From the NCBI RefSeq assembly GCF_001655615.1, contig NZ_CP011567.1, positions 6,436,346 through 6,500,345 of the forward strand: DNA of 64,000 bases, written 5' to 3'. Each line of letters starts with the position of its first letter. Position 1 is the stretch's first letter. Source of the stretch: Pseudomonas sp. GR 6-02. Lineage in GTDB: Bacteria; Pseudomonadota; Gammaproteobacteria; Pseudomonadales; Pseudomonadaceae. The position numbers were made by a program, and so were the translations under genes. The notes beneath the pieces are model-generated. The model worked only from the letters and a program-made list of their open reading frames with translations, had not been told where the DNA came from and did no database searches. Of this stretch, positions 1-9,727 are shown in pieces.

Positions 1-1062
1 GTACTCGATCTGATAATCCTCGGTGCGGCCCTTCAAATGCTCGACCAGCGCCCGCTTCAGCGCTGGCAAGTCGTCGGGATGCAGCCTCGGCTTGAGGTGG
101 CGGAGCATTGCCGTCACGTATTCCGGCTCCAGCCCGAACAACTCCTGGAGCTGAGTGTGATGAACTTCGTCGGTCTGCAGGTTCCAGTCCCACAAACCGA
201 GTTCACTCGCTTTCAACGCCAGCGCCAGCCGCGCTTCGCTCTTGCTCAAGGCCTGGTTGGCCGCATCCAGCTCCAGACTGCGCTGGGCAACCCGGTTTTC
301 AAGGTCGACCTGGGTTTCGCGCAATTCTTCTTCGGCGCGACGACGCTGGTCGATTTCCTTGGCCAGTTCGTGATTGAGTTGCTCGCTGCGACTTTGCGCT
401 TGCTGCAAGTGTTCGATCAGCGCCTGATTTTGAAAACGCCGCAACAAACCCTGATCGATCAACCGATTGACCTGCCAGGCGACCACGCTCAACGAGCCCA
501 GAAGAATCAGCCCGAACCAGCCCCAGCCCTGCTCCTGTTCATCGCCGCCCCAGAACAGATAGCCGATGGCGGGCAACAGACAGGGCAAGGTAAAGGATAG
601 AAATGCTGGCAGGCTGACCGCATAAGCGACGCTGGCCGAAAGGGCTGCGGCGCCGATCAGACCGAATACCCAGGCTTGCTGGATGAAATTGTCAGCGGGC
701 ACCAGCGCGATGCCGGCACCGGCCAGGGTCAGGCCGGTCATCGCCGAACCGAGCAGAAACATGCGACGCCAGATCGGATGGGCCTGACGGTTGGGAATCG
801 CCGAATCGAAGGCCGCGACCTGAATCACCCGCAACGCCACCAGCGACAATAACCAGACCAGCCAGACACTGACCACGAAGTAGCGTTGCGGGCTCCAGAG
901 CAACCCGGCGCAGACCAGACCGTTGATCAACATGAAAAGCGTCGGCAAGAGCGAGCCCTGGTACAGCAGACGCGTGCGTTCGACCGCCATCTCCATGGCG
1001 TACTGTTTGCGGATAGCCCGAGGCTCCACGGAGGGGCCCGACAGGTCGGAGCTGAGGGTCAT
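1..1062 (-). CDS. Membrane-bound PAS-domain signalling protein, probably a GGDEF/EAL c-di-GMP enzyme (3' part off the window)
   Basis: The frame is open from an ATG at 1062 to base 1, so 354 N-terminal residues are visible and the C-terminus is missing. The first two thirds hold about six hydrophobic segments, followed by a charged coiled-coil stretch (rich in E, Q and R, roughly residues 215-275). A PAS fold then begins (motif ALKASELGLWDWNLQTDEV, with the Trp pair typical of PAS_3). In the pseudomonads the gene divergent from uvrD is usually a PAS-GGDEF-EAL protein, so cyclic-di-GMP turnover is likely, but no GGDEF or EAL residue lies inside the window. It is transcribed away from uvrD, and a 259-bp gap separates the two starts. 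Confidence 0.7.
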   Translation of the reverse strand, partial: MTLSSDLSGPSVEPRAIRKQYAMEMAVERTRLLYQGSLLPTLFMLINGLVCAGLLWSPQRYFVVSVWLVWLLSLVALRVIQVAAFDSAIPNRQAHPIWRRMFLLGSAMTGLTLAGAGIALVPADNFIQQAWVFGLIGAAALSASVAYAVSLPAFLSFTLPCLLPAIGYLFWGGDEQEQGWGWFGLILLGSLSVVAWQVNRLIDQGLLRRFQNQALIEHLQQAQSRSEQLNHELAKEIDQRRRAEEELRETQVDLENRVAQRSLELDAANQALSKSEARLALALKASELGLWDWNLQTDEVHHTQLQELFGLEPEYVTAMLRHLKPRLHPDDLPALKRALVEHLKGRTEDYQIEY

Positions 1063-1321
1063 AGGCGATGTTCTTGTTCTTATAGTTGAGCATGCGAGCC
1101 CGAATTGTGGACGGAGCATACACAAGCAAATGCCCGGACCAAACTGCCTCAGGTCATAAAATAGACAAAAGTTTTAGTCGCCCGCATCCGGGGTAAAAGC
1201 CGCCAGGCGAGCCCCGCCCCTGCTTGCAGCCAGTGACCAACCGGTCATCGTCGATGCTTCTTTCATCGGCTAATGCAAAGCTCGGTTTGCCCGGTGTGAC
1301 GGCGCACCCTAGAATGCCCCG

Positions 1322-3505
1322 ATGCGCGATGATCTCTCCCTTCTGCTGAACTCCCTCAACGATGCCCAACGCCAGGCCGTAGCTGCCTCCGTGGGTCGTC
1401 AGTTGGTCCTGGCCGGTGCTGGCTCCGGTAAAACCCGAGTGCTGGTGCACCGTATCGCCTGGTTGATCCAGGTCGAAAACGCCTCGCCCCACTCCATTCT
1501 GTCGGTGACCTTCACCAACAAGGCCGCTGCCGAGATGCGTCATCGCATCGAGCAGCTGATGGGTATCAACCCGGCCGGCATGTGGGTCGGCACCTTCCAC
1601 GGCCTGGCGCACCGCTTATTGCGGGCGCACTGGCAAGAGGCGGGCCTGAGCCAGACCTTCCAGATTCTCGACAGCGACGACCAGCAACGGCTGGTCAAGC
1701 GGGTGATCCGTGAGCTGGGCCTGGACGAGCAACGCTGGCCGGCCCGGCAGGCCCAGTGGTTCATCAACGGGCAGAAAGACGAAGGTCTGCGTCCACAACA
1801 TATTCAAGCCAGCGGCGATCTGTTCCTGGCGACCATGCGCAGCATTTATGAAGCCTACGAGGCTGCGTGCCTGCGTGCCGGCGTCATCGACTTCTCCGAA
1901 CTGCTGCTGCGCGCCCTCGATCTGTGGCGCGACCACCCGGGGCTGCTCGCCCATTATCAGAAGCGCTTCCGGCACATTCTGGTGGACGAGTTCCAGGACA
2001 CCAACGCCGTGCAGTACGCCTGGCTGCGTCTGCTGGCCAAGGGTGGCGACAGCCTGATGGTGGTCGGCGACGACGATCAGTCGATCTATGGCTGGCGCGG
2101 CGCGAAAATCGAGAACATCTATCAGTATTCCGACGACTTCCCGGATGCCGAGATCATTCGTCTGGAGCAGAACTACCGCTCCACCGCCGGGATCCTCAAG
2201 GCCGCCAACGCCCTGATCGCCAACAATACCGGGCGCATGGGCAAAGAGCTGTGGACCGATGGTGGCGAAGGCGAAGCGATCAATCTGTACGCCGCGTTCA
2301 ACGAACACGATGAAGCACGCTACGTGGTTGAAACCATTGAAAGCGCGCTGAAAACCGGCTTGGCTCGCAGTGATATCGCGATTCTGTACCGCTCCAACGC
2401 CCAATCGCGCGTTTTGGAAGAAGCCTTGCTGCGCGAGCGCATCCCGTACCGCATTTATGGTGGTCAGCGCTTCTTCGAACGGGCAGAAATCAAGAACGCC
2501 ATGGCGTATCTGCGTTTGTTGGAAGGTCGTGGCAACGACGCGGCCCTTGAGCGGGTGATCAACGTTCCGGCCCGTGGCATCGGCGAAAAAACCGTCGAAG
2601 CGATTCGCGATCATGCGCGCCACAGCGACGTGTCGATGTGGGAAGCCATGCGTCAGCTGGTGGCCAACAAGGGCCTGACCGGGCGCGCTGCCGGTGCACT
2701 TGGGGCGTTTATGGAGCTGATCGAGAACCTCGCCGCCAAGTGCATGGAAATGCCGTTGCACCTGATGACCCAGACCGTCATCGAGCAGTCGGGGCTGATC
2801 GCCTACCACCAGGCGGAAAAAGGCGAGAAAGGCCAGGCCCGGGTAGAAAACCTTGAGGAACTGGTCAGCGCCGCGCGCAACTTCGAAAACCCGGAAGAGG
2901 ACGAAGAGCAATCGCCACTGGCGGCATTCCTCGGCCACGCCTCGCTGGAGGCCGGGGACACCCAGGCCGACGAGCACGAAGACAGCATTCAGTTGATGAC
3001 CCTGCACAGCGCCAAGGGCCTGGAATTCCCTTACGTGTTCCTGGTGGGCATGGAAGAAGGCCTGTTTCCGCACAAAATGAGCCTGGAAGAACCCGGTCGC
3101 CTTGAAGAAGAGCGTCGTCTGGCCTATGTCGGTATCACCCGGGCGATGCAGAACCTGGTGCTGACGTATGCTGAAACCCGACGCTTGTACGGCAGCGAGA
3201 CCTACAACAAGGTGTCGCGTTTCGTACGTGAAGTGCCGAAAGGCCTGATCCAGGAAGTGCGACTGTCCAACAGTGTCAGCCGTCCGTTCGGCGGAGGCCA
3301 GCAGCAGAGTTCCAGCAGCCTGTTCGGCGGCAGCGAGATCCCGGACACCGGGTTCAGCCTCGGCCAGACTGTGCGGCATTCGGTGTTCGGCGACGGTGTG
3401 ATCCTGAATTTCGAAGGCGCCGGTGCTCAAGCGCGGGTGCAGGTGAACTTCAGCGAAGGCAGCAAGTGGCTGATGCTCGGTTACGCCAAGCTGGAAGCGA
3501 TCTAA
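1322..3505 (+). CDS. uvrD: DNA helicase II UvrD
   Basis: A superfamily 1A 3'-5' helicase of 727 residues, the family's usual length. It unwinds DNA after UvrABC incision and MutHL-directed nicking and removes RecA filaments. Motifs visible in order: Q motif (LNDAQRQAV, residues 12-20), Walker A AGAGSGKT (31-38), motif II VDEFQDTN, motif III DDDQSIYGWRGA, the LHSAKGLEFP motif V, and motif VI RLAYVGITRA. The C-terminus ends in a small Tudor-like fold (GQTVRHSVFGDGVI) that binds RNA polymerase in other UvrD proteins. The ATG at 1322 has only a weak upstream Shine-Dalgarno sequence. A REP element lies just after the stop. The identification is secure; only the start is slightly uncertain. Confidence 0.97.
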   Translation: MRDDLSLLLNSLNDAQRQAVAASVGRQLVLAGAGSGKTRVLVHRIAWLIQVENASPHSILSVTFTNKAAAEMRHRIEQLMGINPAGMWVGTFHGLAHRLLRAHWQEAGLSQTFQILDSDDQQRLVKRVIRELGLDEQRWPARQAQWFINGQKDEGLRPQHIQASGDLFLATMRSIYEAYEAACLRAGVIDFSELLLRALDLWRDHPGLLAHYQKRFRHILVDEFQDTNAVQYAWLRLLAKGGDSLMVVGDDDQSIYGWRGAKIENIYQYSDDFPDAEIIRLEQNYRSTAGILKAANALIANNTGRMGKELWTDGGEGEAINLYAAFNEHDEARYVVETIESALKTGLARSDIAILYRSNAQSRVLEEALLRERIPYRIYGGQRFFERAEIKNAMAYLRLLEGRGNDAALERVINVPARGIGEKTVEAIRDHARHSDVSMWEAMRQLVANKGLTGRAAGALGAFMELIENLAAKCMEMPLHLMTQTVIEQSGLIAYHQAEKGEKGQARVENLEELVSAARNFENPEEDEEQSPLAAFLGHASLEAGDTQADEHEDSIQLMTLHSAKGLEFPYVFLVGMEEGLFPHKMSLEEPGRLEEERRLAYVGITRAMQNLVLTYAETRRLYGSETYNKVSRFVREVPKGLIQEVRLSNSVSRPFGGGQQQSSSSLFGGSEIPDTGFSLGQTVRHSVFGDGVILNFEGAGAQARVQVNFSEGSKWLMLGYAKLEAI

Positions 3506-3524
3506 AACCTGCCAGTGATTTACT

Positions 3525-3550
3525 GTGGGGGCGAGCCTGCTCACTCCCAC
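3525..3550. repeat. REP-type palindrome after uvrD
   Basis: GTGGGGGCGAGCCTGCTCACTCCCAC is an imperfect inverted repeat with the GTGGGAGCGAGC core of fluorescens-group REP elements. It lies in the 88-bp gap between uvrD and the EamA gene. Confidence 0.7.
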
Positions 3551-3593
3551 AAGGTTCTGTGTTTCAGATTGATCTTATAAAAGGCGCAAAAAC

Positions 3594-4034
3594 ATGGGCT
3601 CGGGTTTCTTTTCTTCCTGGACATTCTGGGCCCTGATGTCGGCGGCGTTTGCCGCCATGACCGCGATTTTCGCCAAAATCGGCATCGAAAACGTTAACTC
3701 GGACTTCGCCACGCTGCTGCGCACGGTGGTGGTTTTGGTCAGCCTGGCCTTGATTTTGTACGCCACGGGCCAATATCAGTCATTAGGATCGATCTCGGCC
3801 AGGAGCTACCTGTTCCTGCTGCTGTCGGGACTGGCCACCGGTGCCTCGTGGATCTGCTACTTCCGCGCGCTGAAACTGGGGCCGGCCTCGTTGGTCGCTC
3901 CGGTGGACAAGCTCAGCGTGGTGCTGGTGGCGGTGCTCGGCGTAATCCTGCTGGGTGAAAAACTCGACCTGCGCCAATGGAGCGGAATCGGCCTGATTAC
4001 GGCCGGTGTCGTCATGCTGGCGCTGCGGCGCTAA
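3594..4034 (+). CDS. Single-domain EamA/DMT-family transporter
   Basis: A 146-residue membrane protein with about five hydrophobic helices. It carries one EamA domain (the C-terminal motif GEKLDLRQWSGIGLITAGVVM is typical), while classical DMT transporters have two, so it should work as a dimer. Substrate is unknown; relatives export small metabolites. The ATG at 3594 follows the purine-rich stretch AAAAGGCG. It is on the same strand as uvrD, but the REP element between them makes co-transcription doubtful. Family placement is firm and function is open. Confidence 0.85.
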   Translation: MGSGFFSSWTFWALMSAAFAAMTAIFAKIGIENVNSDFATLLRTVVVLVSLALILYATGQYQSLGSISARSYLFLLLSGLATGASWICYFRALKLGPASLVAPVDKLSVVLVAVLGVILLGEKLDLRQWSGIGLITAGVVMLALRR

Positions 4035-4213
4035 GCATCCTTCCTACAGAAGCTATCCACTCGTCCTACAGACTAACGCTAACAGGCCTTATTGCGCTGA
4101 CTGAAGCTGAACACAACCTGTCAGGCAAAAGCCCGAAACACTCTGCCGCTAGCCAGTAACACTTCAGCTGTGCAACATGGCGCGCGTGCCATCCACAAAT
4201 GGGAATTCCCTTT

Positions 4214-5083
4214 ATGAAACGTTTTCTTAGCATCGCCATGGCGTTGTGCATCGGCCTGACGATGAGCCTGGACGCCAACGCCAAGCGCTTTGGTGGCGGC
4301 AAGAGTGTCGGCGCTGCGCCGACTCACCAGACCAGCCAAATGGCTCCTTCTTCTCCTGGCGTGGGCGGTGCAGCCGCCACTGCCGGCGCGGCCGGTGCCG
4401 CTGGCGCTGCCGCCAAGGCCGGCGGTGCTTCGCGTTGGCTCGGCCCTCTGGCCGGTATCGCGGCCGGTGGCCTGCTGGCTTCCATGTTCATGGCCGGCGG
4501 CTTCCAGGGCATGCAGTTCTTCGACATCCTGATCATGGCGGTCATCGCCTTCCTGGTCTTCCGCTTCATTGCCGCTCGTCGTCGCAAACAGCAGGAGCAT
4601 ATGGCTCCGGCCGGCGCGCCGATGCAACGTGAAGTGTTCGAGCAGAAGCCAGCCATGGGTTCGATCTTCGGCGGTTCGGCCGCACCTGTTGCCCGTCCGG
4701 TGATCAATGCTCCGGCCTGGTTCAACGAACAGCGCTTCGTTGAAGCCGCGCGCAACCATTTCCAGTCCCTGCAACAGCACTGGGACGCCAACGAAATGGA
4801 CAAGATCGCCGAGTTCGTGACCCCGCAACTGCTGGAGTTCCTCAAGCGCGAACGTGCCGACCTGGGCGACGGCTTCCAGTCGACTTACATCGACAACCTC
4901 CAGGTACAACTGGACGGCGTTGATGACCGTGCGGACAAGACCATCGCCACCCTGACCTTCAGCGGCGTGTCGAAGACCTCGCGTTTCGACCAGGGCGAAG
5001 TGTTCAGCGAAAGCTGGAACATGGAACGTCCACAAGGCGAAAACCAGCCTTGGCTGGTCGCAGGTATCCGCCAGAACAGCTGA
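4214..5083 (+). CDS. Secreted or membrane Tim44-domain protein
   Basis: A 289-residue protein. I start it at ATG 4214 (MKRFLSIAMALCIGLTM), which opens a good signal peptide ending ANA near residue 23; an upstream in-frame ATG at 4199 would only add MGIPF. Next come a Gly/Ala-rich low-complexity stretch, a GPLAGIAAGGLLASMF hydrophobic hairpin, and a transmembrane segment (ILIMAVIAFLVFRFIA) followed by basic residues. A C-terminal Tim44-like domain (from about FNEQRFVEAARNHF) ends the protein. The family is related to the membrane-binding domain of mitochondrial Tim44, but the bacterial role is unproven. A strong terminator follows directly, so it is probably monocistronic. Confidence 0.85.
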   Translation: MKRFLSIAMALCIGLTMSLDANAKRFGGGKSVGAAPTHQTSQMAPSSPGVGGAAATAGAAGAAGAAAKAGGASRWLGPLAGIAAGGLLASMFMAGGFQGMQFFDILIMAVIAFLVFRFIAARRRKQQEHMAPAGAPMQREVFEQKPAMGSIFGGSAAPVARPVINAPAWFNEQRFVEAARNHFQSLQQHWDANEMDKIAEFVTPQLLEFLKRERADLGDGFQSTYIDNLQVQLDGVDDRADKTIATLTFSGVSKTSRFDQGEVFSESWNMERPQGENQPWLVAGIRQNS

Positions 5084-5110
5084 TAACTCCGCGTTTCGCA
5101 TGCTGTAATG

Positions 5111-5135
5111 AAAACCCCGGCTCTGCCGGGGTTTT
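5111..5135 (+). terminator. Rho-independent terminator of the Tim44-domain gene
   Basis: Perfect 10-bp stem AAAACCCCGG / CCGGGGTTTT with a 5-nt loop, followed by CTATTTC. It starts 28 bases after the stop codon. Confidence 0.9.
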
Positions 5136-5217
5136 CTATTTCACGGTTGCATCTATAGCGAGCTACTGTATAAACCGCCCAAACTAAACCGCGCCATCAA
5201 GCAAGAGGATCCCGGAC

Positions 5218-5625
5218 GTGGAAGAAATCATCGAACAACTGCGTGAAGCCAACGAACCGGTACCGGTCCCCTTGGAGTTGCCCGACGAAGATCTGCTGGT
5301 AGAAATCGAAGAGCAACTGTTCATCGACATTCCCTTCGTATTCAGAGAATTTCTGCTGACCGTCAGCGATGTTGTCTACGGCAGCCTGGAGCCGGTGACC
5401 GTCACCGACCCGCAATCCCACACCTACCTGCCGGACGTTGCCGCCAACGCCTGGGACGCTGGTGTTGATCGCAGCCTGATCCCGATCTGCCAGGACGGTG
5501 ACAACTACTACTGCGTCGAAGAAGACGGCACCGTGGTGTTGTGGCTGGCCGAAGAAGAGTTACTCGCCGAAGAAACCTGGGAATCGGTCTGGCACTGGGC
5601 ACGGGACGTCTGGCTGGAAAGCTGA
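5218..5625 (+). CDS. SMI1/KNR4 (SUKH) family protein
   Basis: A 135-residue acidic protein starting at GTG 5218, 7 bases after AGAGGAT. The motifs P-FVFREFLLTVSD and CQDGDNYYCVEEDGTVVLW match the SUKH/SMI1-KNR4 fold. Members act as immunity proteins in toxin systems or as stand-alone housekeeping proteins. No toxin gene is next to it, and pseudomonads carry this gene as a single core locus, so a housekeeping role is more likely than immunity. The partner is unknown. Confidence 0.82.
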   Translation: MEEIIEQLREANEPVPVPLELPDEDLLVEIEEQLFIDIPFVFREFLLTVSDVVYGSLEPVTVTDPQSHTYLPDVAANAWDAGVDRSLIPICQDGDNYYCVEEDGTVVLWLAEEELLAEETWESVWHWARDVWLES

Positions 5626-5645
5626 TTTAACCCTGCACGACTTTT

Positions 5646-5776
5646 TGTAGCAGCTGGCGCAGCCTGCGTTCGGCTGCGAAGCAGTCGTAAACCCTGACAC
5701 CCGGTTAACCTGAATCACCTCGTAGCCTGATTGGCGACTGCTGCGCAGTCGAACGCAGCCTTCGGCAGCTGCTACA
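5646..5776. repeat. Long inverted repeat between convergent genes
   Basis: Outer arms TGTAGCAGCTG (5646-5656) and CAGCTGCTACA (5766-5776) are exact complements. The arms continue imperfectly inward as GCAGCCTGCGTTCGGCTGCG and its partner. It lies between the convergent SMI1 and antiporter genes and may act as a bidirectional terminator. Confidence 0.75.
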
Positions 5777-5790
5777 GGGATTCGTCACGC

Positions 5791-7553
5791 TCAATGCTCG
5801 GCCGAATCCTTGTGGTTATCCAGGGTTTCCAGCAAGGCCACCTGCATCCGCGTATGCACGCGGATGAACCAGCGCCAGAGCAGCGCCGCTATCCCAGCCG
5901 CGACCACGACAATCAGCACCAGCAACTTGTTGGTCGGCAGAATACTGGCCGACAAGGCCGCCAGCAGCAGGAAAATCACCAGCAGCGAGAGGATCGGGAT
6001 CACTTCGGCGATCACCCGACGCACTCGCTGCGTGTGGCGGCCGGCCATCTCCGACTTCACCCCCATTTCTGCCAGCAGCATCGACAGCGCCTTGAGCTTG
6101 CGATAGGCGGCGATCAGGAACGGCAGCGACAACAGCAACGCCCCACCCCAGATCAACGCTTTCTGCCAGCTCGGGTCGCTGATCCAGTCTTGCAGGTAAA
6201 CGGACATGCGCTCGGCGAAGAAGGCGCCCGATAAAAAGATCGCAACCACCAGCGCCAGATTGACCCCCACCTGCAACAGAATCCGCCGAATCATCGACGC
6301 CAACAGCGCGCCCTCGCCCTGAGGCTGGATGCTGCGCAGCCATTCGCCATACATCCCCAGCACACGAGCCAGGCGCTGCGGCATCACGGCAGCAAGCTTG
6401 ATCGACAGCGGATCGGCCGCGCGGATCAGATAGGGCGTCAACAGCGTGGTGATCACCGAGACGGCCACAGCCACCGGATAGAGAAAGCTGCTGGTGACCT
6501 GCAGCGTCATGCCCAGCGCGGCGATGATGAAAGAGAATTCGCCAATCTGTGAAAGCCCCATCCCCACGCGCAGTGAGGTGCGTCCGTCATTGCCGGCGAT
6601 AAACGCGCCAAGGCCGCAGGACAGCATCTTGCCCAGCACTACCGCCACAGTGATCACCGCAATCGGCCAGGCGTATTGCAGCAGGATCATCGGGTCGAGC
6701 ATCAGGCCGATGGCGACGAAGAAGATCGCACTGACAGGTCGCGAACCGGCTCGATCAACTGCTCGATCTTCAGCAGCTGGCGCGATTCGGCCATGATCGC
6801 ACCGATCAGGAACGCGCCGAGAACCATGCTGTATTCAAGCTTGACCACCAGCAGGCAGAAGCCGAAACACAGGCCCAGCACGGTAATCAGCAACATCTCA
6901 TTGCTTTCGAATTTCGCCACATAGGCCAGTAGTCGCGGCACCAGCAGAATACCGATGACCAGTGCGACAATCATGAACAGGGAAAGCTTGCCGACGGTGG
7001 AAAAGACTTCGCCGGAACTGACCGTGCCGCTGACGGCGATGCTCGACAGCAAGGCGATGATGCCGATACCGAGGATGTCCTCGACGATCAGTACGCCGAA
7101 GATCAACTGCGCAAAACGCTCGTTCTTCATCTTCAGGTCGTTGAGCGCCTTGACGATGATGGTGGTCGAGGAAATCGCCAGGATCGCGCCGAGGAACAGC
7201 GAATCCATGGTATTCCAGTCGAACCAGCGGCCGATTTCGTAGCCGATCCAGATCATCAGGACGATTTCCAGGAAAGCCGCGATAAACGCCGTGGCGCCGA
7301 CCTTGAACAGCTTGCGCAGGCTGAACTCCAGCCCCAGGCAGAACATCAGGAAAATCACCCCGAGCTCGGCGAGGGTCTTGATGGTTTCTTCGTCGTGGAT
7401 CAGGCCGAAGGGCGGTGTGTGCGGGCCGATAATGAAACCGGCGACGATGTAGCCGAGCACCACCGGTTGTTTGAGACGATGAAAGAGCACGGTCACCACA
7501 CCCGCAATCAACATGATCACTGCCAGATCCTGAATGAAACTGATGGCATGCAT
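5791..7553 (-). pseudogene. CPA2 (KefB-type) cation/proton antiporter with a one-base frameshift
   Basis: The gene starts at ATG 7553 (MHAISFIQDLAVIML), 8 bases after AAGGAG. It runs in frame as a typical Na+/K+:H+ exchanger (motifs LGYIVAGFIIGPHTPPFG, GVIFLMFCLGLEFS, ILAISSTTIIVKAL) to a stop at 6702-6704. The C-terminal half (IFFVAIGLMLDP onward, ending DNHKDSAEH at 5791) continues in another frame. The family expects PVRDLFSAIFF, but the minus strand reads CCGGTTCGCGACCTGTCAGTGCG, so one T is missing near base 6734. Restoring it gives a normal membrane protein of about 587 residues without an obvious RCK domain. Either a real inactivation or a sequencing error. The two halves could in principle be translated separately. 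Confidence 0.88.
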
Positions 7554-7757
7554 GGTGTGTGGCTCCTTCGGGGGTGGGCTTTTGAAGGGTAACACCACGA
7601 CTTCCGGCGCAAAGACGGTGCAATATATGGAAACAGATCGCTTCGGGCGTGACGGCGCCTCCCCGCCCGGCGTCCCGATAACTGTTGGTTTGAAAAACAC
7701 CGACAAGCACCCACAGAGGTGCCCCCCCAAACCCTGCCTTGAACCCGTGAGTACGTT
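7554..7757. promoter_or_regulatory. Divergent promoter region, antiporter / thioesterase
   Basis: A 204-bp gap between the antiporter start (minus) and the thioesterase start (plus) that should hold both promoters. I see no clear palindrome or named operator in it. Confidence 0.4.
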
Positions 7758-8240
7758 ATGGAACCCGGAAACGCCCAGCTGTCGATGACGGTATTGATGA
7801 CCCCCGACATGGCCAACTTCTCTGGCAATGTCCACGGCGGCACCCTGCTCAAATACCTCGATGAAGTGGCCTACGCTTGCGCCAGCCGGTATGCCGGCCG
7901 TTACGTAGTGACCTTGTCGGTGGATCAGGTGATCTTCCGCGAGCCGATTCATGTCGGTGAGCTGGTGACCTTTCTGGCCTCGGTCAACTACACCGGTAAT
8001 ACCTCGATGGAAGTGGGCATCAAGGTCGTGACCGAGAACATTCGCGAGCGCTCGGTGCGCCACACCAACAGCTGCTTCTTCACCATGGTCGCGGTGGATG
8101 ACCAGCGTAAACCGGCCTCCGTCCCGCCACTGCAACCGCAGAACAGCGAAGACAAGCGTCGGTACATGCAGGCCCAGCAGCGTCGGCAGATTCGTCAGGA
8201 ACTGGAAAAGCGCTATCAGGAAATCAAGGGCGACGCTTAA
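7758..8240 (+). CDS. Acyl-CoA thioesterase, YciA/BACH hotdog family
   Basis: A 160-residue cytosolic hotdog-fold enzyme that hydrolyses fatty acyl-CoA to free acid and CoA. The signature NVHGGTLLKYLDEVAYACASRY (residues 22-43) holds the catalytic Asp on the long helix, and SVDQVIFREPIHVGELVTF is the second family motif. The C-terminus is a charged helical tail (QQRRQIRQELEKRYQEIK). It starts at ATG 7758 with a weak upstream ribosome site. Substrate chain length cannot be told from sequence. It stands alone, with a repeat-type hairpin after the stop. Confidence 0.9.
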   Translation: MEPGNAQLSMTVLMTPDMANFSGNVHGGTLLKYLDEVAYACASRYAGRYVVTLSVDQVIFREPIHVGELVTFLASVNYTGNTSMEVGIKVVTENIRERSVRHTNSCFFTMVAVDDQRKPASVPPLQPQNSEDKRRYMQAQQRRQIRQELEKRYQEIKGDA

Positions 8241-8243
8241 AGC

Positions 8244-8306
8244 AAAAGATCGCGCCCTGGGCAGCGCCCACAGACGCGCAGGAGCTGCCGAAGGCTGCGA
8301 TCTTTT
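8244..8306. terminator. GATCGCAGCC-family inverted repeat, probable bidirectional terminator
   Basis: AAAAGATCGC (8244-8253) pairs exactly with GCGATCTTTT (8297-8306). The convergent genes on either side (thioesterase and pdxY) end at 8240 and 8321. Confidence 0.75.
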
Positions 8307-8320
8307 CTACCGCCACACCA

Positions 8321-9193
8321 TTACAAACTGATCGCTACCGCCTCGAACCGCACCCGGGGATGGGCGATCCGGTCCTGCGCCCGCACCAGTTCCAATTCAT
8401 AGCTGGCACACGCCTGGGTTTCCAGCAGCACTTCATGCACCGCCGCCGCGGTGAATTCGAAGGCGCTCAGCAGACTGTCACCCAGCAGCACACGCGCCAG
8501 GAACAGCCCGGAAGTCAGATCGCCAACGCCCACCGGCTGACGCGGGAACGCCAGCAACGGCCGACGCAAGTGCCAGCTGCCTTCAGCGGTCACCAGCAAC
8601 ATCTCGAAGCCATCCGTCAGTTTGCCGGGATAGTCGAGATGCTTGACCAACACCGCCTTCGGACCGCGCGCCAGCAGCGCCCGCGCCATGGCCAGGCAAT
8701 CGAACAGTGACTGCGCCTTGCGCCCCGAGAAGCTGTTCAGCTCCAGCTGATTCGGGCACATGAAGTCGGCTAACGCCGCCGCCTCTTCCAGCAGGAAATC
8801 GCTGACTTCGGCTGGAACACTGCAGCCCTTCTCCGGATGGCCCATCACCGGATCGCAGAGGTACAAGGCTTTGGGATTGATCGATTTGATTCGCTCCACT
8901 CCCGCCAGAATCGCCCGCCCTTGGGCCGCGCTGCCGAGGTAGCCGGACAACACGGCGTCGCAGTTGCCCAGTTCGCCAATCGCCGCGATGCCCTCCACCA
9001 ACTCCGGAATCTGATGCGGGGCCAGCACTTCCCCGGCCCACTGGCCATATTGCGTGTGGTTGGAGAACTGCACGGTATTGAGCGGCCAGACGTTCACCCC
9101 GACCCGCTGCATCGGGAAAACCGCGGCGCTGTTGCCAGCGTGGCCGAACACCACATGGGACTGGATGGCGAGCAGATGGGGCGTACGTTTCAT
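8321..9193 (-). CDS. pdxY: Pyridoxal kinase PdxY
   Basis: A 290-residue ribokinase-fold enzyme that phosphorylates pyridoxal to pyridoxal 5'-phosphate in the vitamin B6 salvage pathway. The N-terminus [26 protein letters not shown], the central [17 protein letters not shown], and the anion-hole motif [18 protein letters not shown] near the C-terminus are diagnostic for PdxY rather than PdxK. Length is normal. It starts at ATG 9193 and is transcribed toward the thioesterase. No regulator is adjacent. Confidence 0.95.
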   Translation of the reverse strand: MKRTPHLLAIQSHVVFGHAGNSAAVFPMQRVGVNVWPLNTVQFSNHTQYGQWAGEVLAPHQIPELVEGIAAIGELGNCDAVLSGYLGSAAQGRAILAGVERIKSINPKALYLCDPVMGHPEKGCSVPAEVSDFLLEEAAALADFMCPNQLELNSFSGRKAQSLFDCLAMARALLARGPKAVLVKHLDYPGKLTDGFEMLLVTAEGSWHLRRPLLAFPRQPVGVGDLTSGLFLARVLLGDSLLSAFEFTAAAVHEVLLETQACASYELELVRAQDRIAHPRVRFEAVAISL

Positions 9194-9313
9194 GCGGTGA
9201 GTTTTCCATAAACCGATTGAAATTCGAGCCGCGCAGTATGCGACTAAACGCAGCCTGTACGACAGACCAGAGACGCAGTTAAGCTGACACTATCTTGTTG
9301 GAGCACCCTGTTG

Positions 9314-9727
9314 ATGCTGACCCTAGGAAATATCTTCGTGCTGATGCTGCTCGCCACCGGTGGCGCATGGCTGTGGCACAACCACGGCTTGCGCGAACGC
9401 GCACTGGAGCGGGTTCAGCAGCATTGCGCCAAGCTGCGGATCGAGCTGCTGGACGGCAACGTAGCCTTGAAGAAGATCGCTTTCATTAAAGACGCCAACG
9501 GCCGTCGGCGCCTGGCCCGTGTGTATAACTTCGAATTTACCGTGACCGGCGAAACCCGCCACAACGGCACCATCACTCAGTTCGGCGCCCATAGCGCACA
9601 CATCGAGCTCGCGCCCTACCCAATGCCATTCGACGACACACCGCCGGTGGTCGAAGTCGCAAAACCCAGCGCCGAGGTGATTGAATTGAGCCAGTGGCGG
9701 CAAGAACACACCAAGTGGCGTCCCTGA
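9314..9727 (+). CDS. DUF3301 small membrane-anchored protein
   Basis: 137 residues: one N-terminal transmembrane segment (LGNIFVLMLLATGGAWLW), then a basic soluble part with ARVYNFEFTVTGETRHNGTI, a motif of the DUF3301 family of gamma-proteobacteria. Function is unknown. I choose ATG 9314; a TTG at 9311 is also possible and sits at better spacing from TTGGAG. It ends against a palindrome shared with the convergent COG0523 gene. Confidence 0.8.
   Translation: MLTLGNIFVLMLLATGGAWLWHNHGLRERALERVQQHCAKLRIELLDGNVALKKIAFIKDANGRRRLARVYNFEFTVTGETRHNGTITQFGAHSAHIELAPYPMPFDDTPPVVEVAKPSAEVIELSQWRQEHTKWRP

Noticed and set aside
1616..3550. 644-codon open frame antisense to uvrD
   Set aside because: It mirrors uvrD codons in a GC-rich genome, has no family motif, and uvrD on the other strand is certain.
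5218..5625. Toxin immunity gene (SUKH) implying a toxin locus
   Set aside because: No toxin, polymorphic-toxin repeat or secretion gene is nearby; the gene stands alone.
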